From JAGDZR01 sp049115695 (GTDB lineage: Bacteria > Bacteroidota > Bacteroidia > Cytophagales > Cyclobacteriaceae), in contig JAGDZR010000006.1 in assembly GCA_049115695.1 (NCBI GenBank), positions 186,001 to 250,000 of the forward strand: 64,000 nucleotides of DNA. Reading direction: 5' to 3'. Positions 33,427 to 41,155 of this stretch are shown piece by piece. A program made the position numbers and the translations under genes. Within the stretch, counting starts at the first letter, position 1; every line of letters starts with the position of its first letter. The notes below the pieces were generated by a model. It did no database searches and had not been told where the DNA came from. It worked only from the letters and a program-made list of their open reading frames with translations.

Positions 33427-34442
33427 GGCATTTAACAAAACTCATACTGCTACTTTTCATGGGAGTCTGTTTCAACGCAAATGCTCAATTCGATATTGGT
33501 AGCCTTCTTGAGGCAGGTACAGCAGATGGTTCAACATATCTGGAAAATTACTTAACACCAGCATTCGAAGGTTTTGGTTATGCCATGAATGGAGGCTGGT
33601 ACAACACCGCTGAGCCACATAAACTTGGCGGATTTGATATCACACTGACAACATCCTTCGCCTTTGTTCCGAAAAAAAGAGAGTTCTGGACGTTCAATAA
33701 TAGTGATTTCTCGAACATACAACTGACTGAAGGAGTAAGTGCTGAAGTACCATCAATTTTAGGCCCAAACATAAATCCAGATAGATTGGCTGAGCTAAGA
33801 TTAACAAACAATGAAGGCGATGAACTCATTAGATTATCACCTTTGACTGGTTCAGGACTAAATGAATCTGGCTATCCATTGATAAAAAGCAATGCCATTC
33901 CTGCCCCGATGCTGCAAGCAGGTATCGGACTTATTAAAGAAACAGAAATTAAGTTAAGAGTTGTTCCGAAATTGGATATTGCTAATGGGAGTGTTCAACT
34001 TGGCATGTTTGGAATTGGCGTTCTGCATGACCTTACCCAATGGACACCAGAATTGTTCGCCATTCCTGTTGACATATCCTTGTTTGCTGCTTACTCAGGA
34101 ATGAATACTACGGTTGTAATTGACGAACAAACGAACCAATTGGCAAAACTTGGTGTGAAGGGCACTTCTATTCAGCTAATTGCCTCTAAAAACATATTGT
34201 TATTCACCTTCTATTCAGGTTTGGGCTTTAGTACATCAAGTACAAATTTTGACATTTTGGGAAGGTTTAATTTCAGCGATGACGGCTTTGTTGATGACCC
34301 TATTAATATCAATGTGGGAGGAGCAACACCCAGAATTAATCTTGGTGCAAGATTCAAATATTCGGGCCTGGCTATTCATGCTGAATATGTCCAACAAAAA
34401 TTCCCCTTGCTGACTTTCGGCATAGGCATCAACTACAGATAA
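33423..34442 (+). CDS. Outer-membrane barrel-like protein B3 (DUF6588-like)
   Basis: A 339-residue exported protein with signal peptide MRHLTKLILLLFMGVCFNANAQ. It carries the same five blocks (GGWYNTAEPHKLGGFDITL, PAPMLQAGIGLIKETEIKLR, GIGVLHDLTQWTPEL, ASKNILLFTFYSGLGF, GARFKYSGLAIHAEYVQQKF) and ends GIGINYR. It is the most diverged of the three, for example in the fourth block. It is closest to B2 in length and in the middle region (SAEVPSILG). Overlaps the L2 gene and is followed by a strong terminator. Function unknown. Confidence 0.85.
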   Translation: MRHLTKLILLLFMGVCFNANAQFDIGSLLEAGTADGSTYLENYLTPAFEGFGYAMNGGWYNTAEPHKLGGFDITLTTSFAFVPKKREFWTFNNSDFSNIQLTEGVSAEVPSILGPNINPDRLAELRLTNNEGDELIRLSPLTGSGLNESGYPLIKSNAIPAPMLQAGIGLIKETEIKLRVVPKLDIANGSVQLGMFGIGVLHDLTQWTPELFAIPVDISLFAAYSGMNTTVVIDEQTNQLAKLGVKGTSIQLIASKNILLFTFYSGLGFSTSSTNFDILGRFNFSDDGFVDDPININVGGATPRINLGARFKYSGLAIHAEYVQQKFPLLTFGIGINYR

Positions 34443-34461
34443 GACGGATAATCTACTAACG

Positions 34462-34493
34462 GAAAAAGCCCGCCAAAAGCGGGCTTTTTCGTT
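34462..34493 (+). terminator. Terminator after the barrel/lipoprotein array
   Basis: A perfect 12-bp stem, GAAAAAGCCCGC (34462-34473) and GCGGGCTTTTTC (34479-34490), with a 5-base loop and T-rich end. Confidence 0.85.
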
Positions 34494-34581
34494 TAAGTGT
34501 CAAACAGGTGTATGAATAAAATTGTGTTATGCATGTATATACTTGATAATGTATCTTGGTAACCCCTCAAAGTCAATAAAT

Positions 34582-35040
34582 ATGAATGTTTTATTTGTCT
34601 GTCTTGGAAATATCTGTCGTTCGACAATGGCCGAAGGAATTTTTAAGCATAAAATCAACCAACTCGGCTTAAGTCATATAACAGCAGACTCTGCTGGAAC
34701 AGGTGCTTGGCATATTGGTAGTAATCCAGACAATCGAACCATGGAAACCCTCCAAAAACATGGAATTCGGTATACTCATAAAGGAAGACAGGTTGTGGCC
34801 GATGATGCCGCCAGTTTTGATTTTATTCTGGCAATGGATCAGTCAAACTACAACGACTTGATTGAGATACTCCCTAATGATTACAATAATCTTCACATGA
34901 TCCGAGAGTTTGATCCTGAAGGACATGGAGACGTACCTGACCCCTATTATGGCGGCCAGTCGGGATTTGACAATGTATACACACTCCTGGAGCGATCAAT
35001 TGACGCGTTTATTGAGAAACATATTCAGCATGAATCATGA
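34582..35040 (+). CDS. Low-molecular-weight protein tyrosine phosphatase family enzyme
   Basis: A 152-residue phosphatase. The N-terminal P-loop FVCLGNICRSTMAEG contains the catalytic C7 and R13, and the general acid is in VPDPYYGGQSGF near residue 119. The ATG at 34582 puts the P-loop at its usual distance from the start; the longer frame is discounted. It overlaps the following fructosamine-kinase-like gene by 11 bases. LMW-PTP-A enzymes beside such kinases are known to free ribulosamines by removing phosphate from ribulosamine 5-phosphates, so a role in protein deglycation is more likely than tyrosine signalling. Confidence 0.93.
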   Translation: MNVLFVCLGNICRSTMAEGIFKHKINQLGLSHITADSAGTGAWHIGSNPDNRTMETLQKHGIRYTHKGRQVVADDAASFDFILAMDQSNYNDLIEILPNDYNNLHMIREFDPEGHGDVPDPYYGGQSGFDNVYTLLERSIDAFIEKHIQHES

Positions 35041-35890
35041 ACTCCTTCCTCAAATCATTCATTCAGCGACAGATGACCACACTGAACTCATTAGTGTTCA
35101 ATCTGTCTCAGGAGGTTGTATTAACAATGCCTTCCGAGTGGTTACCAAACAGAATTCCTATTTTATCAAAACCAATGATTTCGAACAAGATCTCTTTGAA
35201 AAAGAACGGGATGGGCTGAAAATACTCAATGAAAAATCAGACCTGAACTTGCCGAACACCCTCGGTATTGGAAAGATAAATGGCACCTCGTTCCTCCTTC
35301 AGGAATATGTTTCTGGCTCCCATAAAAACGACGATTTCTGGGAACATTTTGGCACACAGTTGGCAAAAATGCATATGCACCATGCCGATCATTATGGTTT
35401 ATCCTTTGACAATCATATTGGAAAATTACACCAGCCCAATCAGATCAAAGATGACTGGATCACCTTTTTTATTGAGAACAGGCTCGGATATCAACTGCAC
35501 TTAGGGAAACAGGTGATCCCCGGAAAAATTAAAGATCAGTTTCAGCTCTTATTTAAGCAACTACCTGATCTTGTCCCTATCGAACCTCCGTCTTTACTCC
35601 ATGGAGACCTTTGGAGTGGGAACTTCATGACTGGTGAAAACGGATATGCTTGCATTTTTGATCCTGCTGTATACTTTGGTCACAGAGAAATGGAGCTGTC
35701 GTTCACCACTATGTTCGGTGGTTTTGATGAACAATTCTACGCATCGTATGCCAATGCCTATCCATTTGTACCTGGTTTTTCTGAGCGAATTCCCATCCAC
35801 AATTTGTATCCACTCCTCGTTCATGTCAATCTTTTTGGACTTTCATATCTCTCTGGAATTAAAACTACGCTCAAGAAATATGTAGGTTGA
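35030..35890 (+). CDS. Fructosamine/ribulosamine 3-kinase family protein
   Basis: A 286-residue kinase-like protein. The fold of aminoglycoside/fructosamine kinases is seen in SVSGGCINNAFRVVT, YFIKTN (nucleotide-binding lysine), LLQEYVSG, LLHGDLWSGNFM (catalytic loop with Asp) and IFDPAVYFGHREMEL (metal-binding Asp). Such enzymes phosphorylate sugar amines on glycated proteins so that they break down spontaneously. I start it at the ATG at 35030, where homology begins, overlapping the phosphatase gene by 11 bases. The pair forms a probable protein-repair unit. Confidence 0.92.
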   Translation: MNHELLPQIIHSATDDHTELISVQSVSGGCINNAFRVVTKQNSYFIKTNDFEQDLFEKERDGLKILNEKSDLNLPNTLGIGKINGTSFLLQEYVSGSHKNDDFWEHFGTQLAKMHMHHADHYGLSFDNHIGKLHQPNQIKDDWITFFIENRLGYQLHLGKQVIPGKIKDQFQLLFKQLPDLVPIEPPSLLHGDLWSGNFMTGENGYACIFDPAVYFGHREMELSFTTMFGGFDEQFYASYANAYPFVPGFSERIPIHNLYPLLVHVNLFGLSYLSGIKTTLKKYVG

Positions 35891-35929
35891 ATATTTTTTC
35901 CGCAATCGATTTAAATTGATAAATAGGCA

Positions 35930-35937
35930 TATTTTTG
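35930..35937 (+). promoter_or_regulatory. -7 box upstream of fbp
   Basis: TATTTTTG matches the TAnnTTTG consensus exactly and lies 32 bases before the chosen ATG. A start of transcription near 35943 excludes the longer reading frame at 35916. Confidence 0.5.
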
Positions 35938-35969
35938 CTGTATTATTAACACCCCAAACAATCTACATT

Positions 35970-36977
35970 ATGACCCCAATTAATAACCTGGGACTCCCGA
36001 TTGGGACAACTCTTGATCGATTCATTAAGAAAAAACAAGACGACTTTCCATTCGCAACTGGTGAACTTTCTCAACTACTCAGGGATATAGCCATTGCCGG
36101 TAAAATCATCAATATTGAAGTAAACAAATCAGGTTTACTGGACATTAACGGAGCTTTCGGCGACAAGAATGTCCAGGGAGAAGATCAACAAAAACTTGAT
36201 GTAATTGCCAACATAAGATTCATTCGAGCATTCAAAAACGGCGGACAGGTTTGTGCAATTGTCAGTGAAGAAGATGAAGAAATCATTCACCTTGATGAGA
36301 ATTCCAGGTATGTAGTAGCCATTGATCCCCTGGATGGATCTTCCAATATTGATGTAAACGTTTCGATCGGAACCATTTTTTCCATCTATCGTCGCGTATC
36401 TCCGGTTGGGGGACCCGTTCTAAAAGAAGATGTCTTACAACGAGGTACTGAGCAGGTGGCAGCAGGATACATACTTTATGGATCATCGACCATGCTTGTC
36501 TATACAACAGGTCGTGGTGTTAACGGTTTTACATTAGAACCTTCCCTCGGTGAGTTTGTGCTATCTCATGCCAATATGAAATGTCCTTCAAATGGTGAAA
36601 TCTACTCCGTCAATGAGGGCTCATGGCATGAATTTGACAAGGGCACACAACAGTATATTCAGTATTGCAAAGACAATGGATTAACGGCCAGATACATTGG
36701 CTCTCTGGTGGCTGACTATCATCGCAATATGCTCAAAGGTGGTATTTACTTATATCCCCGAACTAAAAAAAATCCTGATGGAAAACTTAGACTCCTGTAT
36801 GAATGTAATGCTTTAGCATTTATTGCAGAACAAGCGGGAGGAATGGCTACTACCGGATTCAAGCGAATATTGGAAATAGAACCAACGTCTTTTCATCAAC
36901 GCTCCGCATTCTTAATCGGTTCTAAAGAAATGGTAAAACATGCCATGAACTATTCAAGAGAAGCTGTTACTATCTAA
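35970..36977 (+). CDS. fbp: Class I fructose-1,6-bisphosphatase
   Basis: A 335-residue gluconeogenic enzyme that hydrolyses fructose 1,6-bisphosphate. The class I metal and substrate motif DPLDGSSNIDVNVSIGTIF lies near residue 116, preceded by VSEEDEE, and followed by GRGVNGFTLEPSLGEF, RYIGSLVADYHR, GGIYLYP and LRLLYECNALAFIAEQAGG. The length is normal. It is monocistronic to all appearance, with its own -7 box and a terminator hairpin after the stop. Confidence 0.96.
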   Translation: MTPINNLGLPIGTTLDRFIKKKQDDFPFATGELSQLLRDIAIAGKIINIEVNKSGLLDINGAFGDKNVQGEDQQKLDVIANIRFIRAFKNGGQVCAIVSEEDEEIIHLDENSRYVVAIDPLDGSSNIDVNVSIGTIFSIYRRVSPVGGPVLKEDVLQRGTEQVAAGYILYGSSTMLVYTTGRGVNGFTLEPSLGEFVLSHANMKCPSNGEIYSVNEGSWHEFDKGTQQYIQYCKDNGLTARYIGSLVADYHRNMLKGGIYLYPRTKKNPDGKLRLLYECNALAFIAEQAGGMATTGFKRILEIEPTSFHQRSAFLIGSKEMVKHAMNYSREAVTI

Positions 36978-36983
36978 TGTGTG

Positions 36984-37008
36984 AGGACTCGATTGAGTCC
37001 TTTCCTTT
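36984..37008. terminator. Terminator between fbp and the convergent small gene
   Basis: AGGACTC and GAGTCCT form a 7-bp stem with loop GATT, followed by TTCCTTTAT on the plus strand. It overlaps the stop region of the convergent gene. Confidence 0.55.
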
Positions 37009-37324
37009 ATCCTTTCGAGTATTTCTTTCTCAACACAACTTTTTGCTTTTCTCGCTCGATAATGGCCGTTGTTAACGCTGAGGCTAAATTATCTGGATCA
37101 GACAAAGTCAGGATATGCTTCACTTTCGTTTCTGGTACATCAATTCGATAAAGCGCATTCATCAACCTGGCAAAATCTTTCTCCAGGAGATAATTAACAA
37201 TTCTCGCCAACCACGCATGTAGCCGATCAAAACTCTGATCTTCGGTGTAATCAAAGTCTTCTTCCAAATTGAAATCTTGTTTAATAAGTTCATAGCTACG
37301 AACAATCAAATCATTCTCATCCAT
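37007..37324 (-). CDS. Small conserved protein of unknown function
   Basis: A 105-residue soluble helical protein starting MDENDLIVRSYELIKQDF. Distinct features are the acidic stretch NLEEDFDYTEDQSFDRLHAWLARIVNYLLEKDFARLMNALYRIDV and a basic C-terminus ending VVLRKKYSKG. From memory, similar short proteins occur in Bacteroidota and carry no function. Its ATG is immediately back to back with that of the following plus-strand gene (CAT|ATG), so one of the two starts may be displaced. A longer frame reaching 37381 adds 19 residues of low plausibility. Confidence 0.72.
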   Translation of the reverse strand: MDENDLIVRSYELIKQDFNLEEDFDYTEDQSFDRLHAWLARIVNYLLEKDFARLMNALYRIDVPETKVKHILTLSDPDNLASALTTAIIEREKQKVVLRKKYSKG

Positions 37325-37804
37325 ATGCGCTTCTTTATACTCTGCCTTGTCATGCTTACACAGCTCTCTGTTTTCGGGCAATCAGAAGAGCCAAAAATAC
37401 TAAAGGTTGTGAATGATTTGTTCCTGGCAATGAAAACTAACGATGGTTCACTCGCTGCTTCACTATTCACAGACGATGCGATTTTACAAACAATAATCAC
37501 AAGAGAAGATAGCGTCTACATTCAGTCTAGCAATACGACAACACTTGTTGACGCTTTTGGCAAACCAAAAGAACAAACCTGGTCAGAGCCAATCTGGAAT
37601 ACAAAAGTATTGATGGATGGTTCACTGGCCACTGTATGGACAGACTATGCCTTCTATTTTGGAAACCAATTTAGCCACTGTGGCGTTGATGTATTTCACC
37701 TTGTTAAAACCGACAGTGGAACATGGAAAATCTTCCACCTGGTAGATACCAGACGGAAAAAAGATTGTGACATTCCTAAAGACATTGTTTCTCAATATCG
37801 TTAA
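37325..37804 (+). CDS. Secreted NTF2-like (SnoaL/DUF4440-like) protein
   Basis: A 159-residue exported protein; signal peptide MRFFILCLVMLTQLSVFGQ. The mature part fits the NTF2-like cone: VVNDLFLAMKTNDGSLAASLFTDDAIL, then strands VLMDGSLATVWTDYAFYFGNQFSHCGVDVFHLVKTDSGTWKIFHLVDTR. Such domains bind small ligands or catalyse isomerisations; no catalytic set is obvious. Its ATG abuts the ATG of the divergent small gene, so its promoter must lie inside that gene. Its stop overlaps that of the convergent binding protein. Confidence 0.8.
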   Translation: MRFFILCLVMLTQLSVFGQSEEPKILKVVNDLFLAMKTNDGSLAASLFTDDAILQTIITREDSVYIQSSNTTTLVDAFGKPKEQTWSEPIWNTKVLMDGSLATVWTDYAFYFGNQFSHCGVDVFHLVKTDSGTWKIFHLVDTRRKKDCDIPKDIVSQYR

Positions 37805-38622
37805 TCAATCATGCGAAGTGCTCCTTTGCCCATATGCTCTATCACAATATTTCTGTAGTCATCCGACTTTTTAAAAGTCAAAAAGAACTTTTCGAAAGCA
37901 CTTGCCCAATCATTCTTCAAAGGCATGATGATGCCTAACATGTCATCGGCATTGTCGCCCACCGCATGTCGACGAAAACTTGTATTTGTTCTATTAGCCA
38001 TGTAATAAACCAAATCCACGACTGTAAATGAATTATCATCGTTAATCACCTTTTCGACAACTTCATCTGTAGAGGCCAACTCAATAATCTTCATATCAGG
38101 GAAGTGATTGGCCTTAATACTGGCCAGCCGAGTGTAATAAGTTGACCCACCAACAGCATATGCTGTTTTCCCGGCAAAATCTGTTGAGATAGCGTTAAGT
38201 GCAGATAACGATGGCGTTGCATTATTAGTCACCAGCACTGAAATATTGCTCATATACGAAGGACTAAACTGATAGTTTTTCTTTCTTTCTTCGGTAATGC
38301 TCACATTACTCAATCCAAAAATGCCTCCTTCGCTCATCTTGATTTCGGACATAAACTGTTTAAAATCCTTTTGAAGCCTAAACTCAGAAGTCACCGAGAT
38401 ACCATCGGTTTGTTGTACATGCTCCTCAAATTTTCGCATTACTTCAACAAGCAATCCTTTTACATTTTGCCCCTCTCCTTGAACTAAACCTTCTGTTCCA
38501 TCATAGACATATACAAAATCAGCCTGCTTTGAATTTTTGGCACTTTGATAGGTTGTTCCTTTATGCTGGCCAACGACAAAAAATCCAAAACACAGCATCA
38601 ATAAAAATAAGAGGTTTCTCAT
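37801..38622 (-). CDS. Periplasmic substrate-binding protein (amino-acid-type SBP_bac_3)
   Basis: A 273-residue exported protein with signal peptide MRNLLFLLMLCFGFFVVGQ. The bilobal SBP fold shows VKGLLVEVMRKFEEHV, GIFGLSNVSITEERKKNYQFSPSY (the family-3 signature region), DFAGKTAYAVGGSTYYTRL and VVDLVYYMANR, ending in PLKNDWASAFEKFFLTFK. Family 3 members bind polar amino acids or act as sensor or lytic transglycosylase domains. No permease or ATPase gene is adjacent, so an uptake role is unproven. The stop overlaps the NTF2-like gene stop. Confidence 0.82.
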   Translation of the reverse strand: MRNLLFLLMLCFGFFVVGQHKGTTYQSAKNSKQADFVYVYDGTEGLVQGEGQNVKGLLVEVMRKFEEHVQQTDGISVTSEFRLQKDFKQFMSEIKMSEGGIFGLSNVSITEERKKNYQFSPSYMSNISVLVTNNATPSLSALNAISTDFAGKTAYAVGGSTYYTRLASIKANHFPDMKIIELASTDEVVEKVINDDNSFTVVDLVYYMANRTNTSFRRHAVGDNADDMLGIIMPLKNDWASAFEKFFLTFKKSDDYRNIVIEHMGKGALRMID

Positions 38623-38642
38623 GGCGAATATGGGTTTAATCC

Positions 38643-38673
38643 CAAATTAAAATGTAGATAGCGGTTATCCAAA
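38643..38673 (-). promoter_or_regulatory. Promoter of the periplasmic binding protein gene
   Basis: On the minus strand TTTG (38673-38670), a 19-base spacer and TTAATTTG (38650-38643; one mismatch to TAnnTTTG) lie 21 bases before the ATG. Confidence 0.5.
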
Positions 38674-38691
38674 CTGATTGAAATTAAAAAC

Positions 38692-38721
38692 AAAAAGGTC
38701 GTCAATCAGCGACCTTTTTTC
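38692..38721 (-). terminator. Terminator of the M1 peptidase gene
   Basis: AAAAAGGTCG and CGACCTTTTT form a 10-bp stem around an 8-base loop with A/T-rich flanks on both sides. It lies 18 bases after the peptidase stop on the minus strand and could work in both directions. Confidence 0.7.
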
Positions 38722-38738
38722 AACTTATCTGAGGATTA

Positions 38739-40991
38739 TCACCCTCGTTTCTTACGTTTCTTCTTACCTAGGTTCGGATCCTCCTCCACAAACTCGTCAA
38801 ACTTCGAAGTATCTACTTTCTTCGGGAAAAAGTTGTTTTCATCATTGGCATCTGCTAACGTTTTATTAGGGTCAATGACCATATTCACCACTTCCTTTTC
38901 TTTAACAAATACTTTCTTCGTTTCGCGTTCGTTCATTCGCCAGATTTCAGCCGGGACAAACTCGATTTCCTTAGAACCATCAGCATAGGTCCATTCTATT
39001 TCTATAGGGCTAACCAAACCTCCCTCATTTCTGAATGTAACATGATAAACATTTTTACCTCCTTCATTCGTCCTAATTGCTTCGTCATCCTTACGATCTT
39101 TGAACTCGCCATAGTATCCGTCAGGTGTGTCGGTCAGCACGATCGAACTATACCCGCCACTAAAATCTGTTGGCTCGACCTCTTCGCTATTTGCACCAAG
39201 AATTCCTGGGTTTGCTGTTACACGATTCTCAAAACCCTCCTCATCGCTCTGCACCTTGTACCACTTAACACTTGCAAGATTGATATCTACATAATCCGTA
39301 GTGTAAAACCAACCTCTCCAAAACCAATCCAAATCAACAGCCGATGCATCCTCCATAGTTCTGAAGAAATCCGCTGGTTTGGGATGTTTAAATGCCCATC
39401 TGGTTGAGTATTCTTTGAATGCATAGTCAAATAAATCTCTTCCCATAACTGTCTCTCTGAGCAGCATTAGTGCTGCGCTCGGCTTAGAATACGCATTGTT
39501 ACCAAACTGCACCACTTGTTCTGAATTGGTCATGATAGGACGAATAAAATCCTTCTCGCCGCTCATGTAGTTGGTGATGGTGCTTGGTGTCCCCGATTTG
39601 ATAGGCATATCCGGATACCACTCCATCTCTGTCACAGTTTCCAGGAAAGTATTGAGGCCTTCATCCATCCAGGTCCACTGTCTTTCATCGCTATTAACAA
39701 TCATTGGGAAAAAGTTGTGACCTACCTCATGCACAATCACTCCTATCATTCCCCACTTCTTTTGATCGCTGTAGGTACCATCTGGATTGGGTCTTCCATA
39801 ATTAAAGCAGATCATTGGATATTCCATACCAATGGAAGCAGTATGAACCGATATTGCCACCGGATAAGGATACTCAATACTCATTCGAGAATAAGTAATC
39901 AATGTATTTGCAACAGCCCTGGTCGACTCTTCTTCCCATAAAGGATTTCCCTCCTTTGGGTAATATGACATTGCCATGGGTTCCTTTGTATCGAGTTTCA
40001 CCTTTTGAGCATCCCAGATAAACTTCCTGGAGGAGATGAATGCAAAGTCACGCACGTTTTTGGCCACATAATGCCATGTTTTGGTTTCCGACGACCTGCT
40101 TGACTCATTTGCTATGGCCTCTTCCTCAGTAATGATGATCACAGGTTTTTCATATGATTGCTTGGCTTGTGCCAAACGCTCCATTTGAGTTGATGTTAAT
40201 ACTTCGGATTCATTTTGCAATTCCCCTGATGCCCCTACAACATGATCAGCAGGTGCGGTGATCTTAACATTGTAATTTCCAAAAACAAGTGCAAACTCCC
40301 CTTGTCCCAGAAATTGCTTGTGTTGCCAGCCATTAAAGTCATCATAGACTGCCATCCTCGGAAAAAACTGGGCTATTGTATAAAGGTAGTTGTCATCCTC
40401 AGGAAAATACTCATAACCAGAGCGACCAAAATCATCTAACCTGTTGTTGATATTGTACCACCAATCTATGCTGAATACTACCTGCTCACCAGTCTTTAAA
40501 GGTGTTGGTAAATCTATTCGCATCATAGTCTTATTGATGGTAACCTTCAGGTCTTTACCATTCTCATCTACTACTTTTTCGATATTAAAGCCACCCTCAA
40601 AATCGCTTGTCGAGGTATAATATCCGTAAAATCTAGCAGGCAGAGTATCTGGCAGGTTTGATCTACTCGACACTTTGGGTGTGTCAGAGTTCTTTGATCT
40701 CATATTCTGATCCAATTGCAGCCACACATACTTAAGTGTAGTAGGTGAATTGTTATAGTATGTGATCGTCTCAGTCCCGGTAATGCGCTGTTTTGTATCA
40801 TCCAGCACCAATTCCATTACATAGTCAGCCTGCTGCTGCCAGTAATTTGGACCTGGCTCGCCACTACCAGTTCGATATGCGTTAGGTGTTGGTAAGAGAT
40901 CATCCATCTGCTCAAACTTACCTTTGTAAACGTCCTGCGCGCCAACAGCAAATACCCCCAGCAACGCAACAATAGTGATTATTCTTCTCAT
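38739..40991 (-). CDS. Secreted M1 family zinc metallopeptidase
   Basis: A 750-residue exported peptidase; ATG at 40991 gives signal peptide MRRIITIVALLGVFAVGAQ. The catalytic zinc site is VIVHEVGHNFFP (H421, E422, H425) with the third ligand in WMDEGLNTFLE (E444), and the aminopeptidase exopeptidase motif GMEYPM precedes it (388-393, in place of GxMEN). An N-terminal beta-sandwich (about 50-250) includes LDQNMRS. The C-terminus ends in a lysine/arginine-rich tail (LGKKKRKKRG). It probably cleaves peptides in the periplasm. Length and layout match Bacteroidota M1 proteins of about 620-750 residues. Confidence 0.92.
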   Translation of the reverse strand: MRRIITIVALLGVFAVGAQDVYKGKFEQMDDLLPTPNAYRTGSGEPGPNYWQQQADYVMELVLDDTKQRITGTETITYYNNSPTTLKYVWLQLDQNMRSKNSDTPKVSSRSNLPDTLPARFYGYYTSTSDFEGGFNIEKVVDENGKDLKVTINKTMMRIDLPTPLKTGEQVVFSIDWWYNINNRLDDFGRSGYEYFPEDDNYLYTIAQFFPRMAVYDDFNGWQHKQFLGQGEFALVFGNYNVKITAPADHVVGASGELQNESEVLTSTQMERLAQAKQSYEKPVIIITEEEAIANESSRSSETKTWHYVAKNVRDFAFISSRKFIWDAQKVKLDTKEPMAMSYYPKEGNPLWEEESTRAVANTLITYSRMSIEYPYPVAISVHTASIGMEYPMICFNYGRPNPDGTYSDQKKWGMIGVIVHEVGHNFFPMIVNSDERQWTWMDEGLNTFLETVTEMEWYPDMPIKSGTPSTITNYMSGEKDFIRPIMTNSEQVVQFGNNAYSKPSAALMLLRETVMGRDLFDYAFKEYSTRWAFKHPKPADFFRTMEDASAVDLDWFWRGWFYTTDYVDINLASVKWYKVQSDEEGFENRVTANPGILGANSEEVEPTDFSGGYSSIVLTDTPDGYYGEFKDRKDDEAIRTNEGGKNVYHVTFRNEGGLVSPIEIEWTYADGSKEIEFVPAEIWRMNERETKKVFVKEKEVVNMVIDPNKTLADANDENNFFPKKVDTSKFDEFVEEDPNLGKKKRKKRG

Positions 40992-41085
40992 CAATCCTTT
41001 TATTTAAGGCTGGCTAAATTATAAATTCCAACACGGTAGGCGTCAAAGAAATACAGGAGCGGTAGTAACAAAAACTGAGCTGCAC

Positions 41086-41117
41086 TTTGCTTTACAAATT
41101 CGGCATTAATATATTTG
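41086..41117 (+). promoter_or_regulatory. Promoter of the 4-hydroxyphenylpyruvate dioxygenase gene
   Basis: TTTG (41086-41089), a 20-base spacer and TATATTTG (41110-41117) match the Bacteroidota consensus at every fixed base. Transcription from about 41123 would exclude the start of the longest frame at 41087. Confidence 0.75.
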
Positions 41118-41155
41118 TTATTGCAACTGTTGCTCTACTAATCAATATGCCCCAA

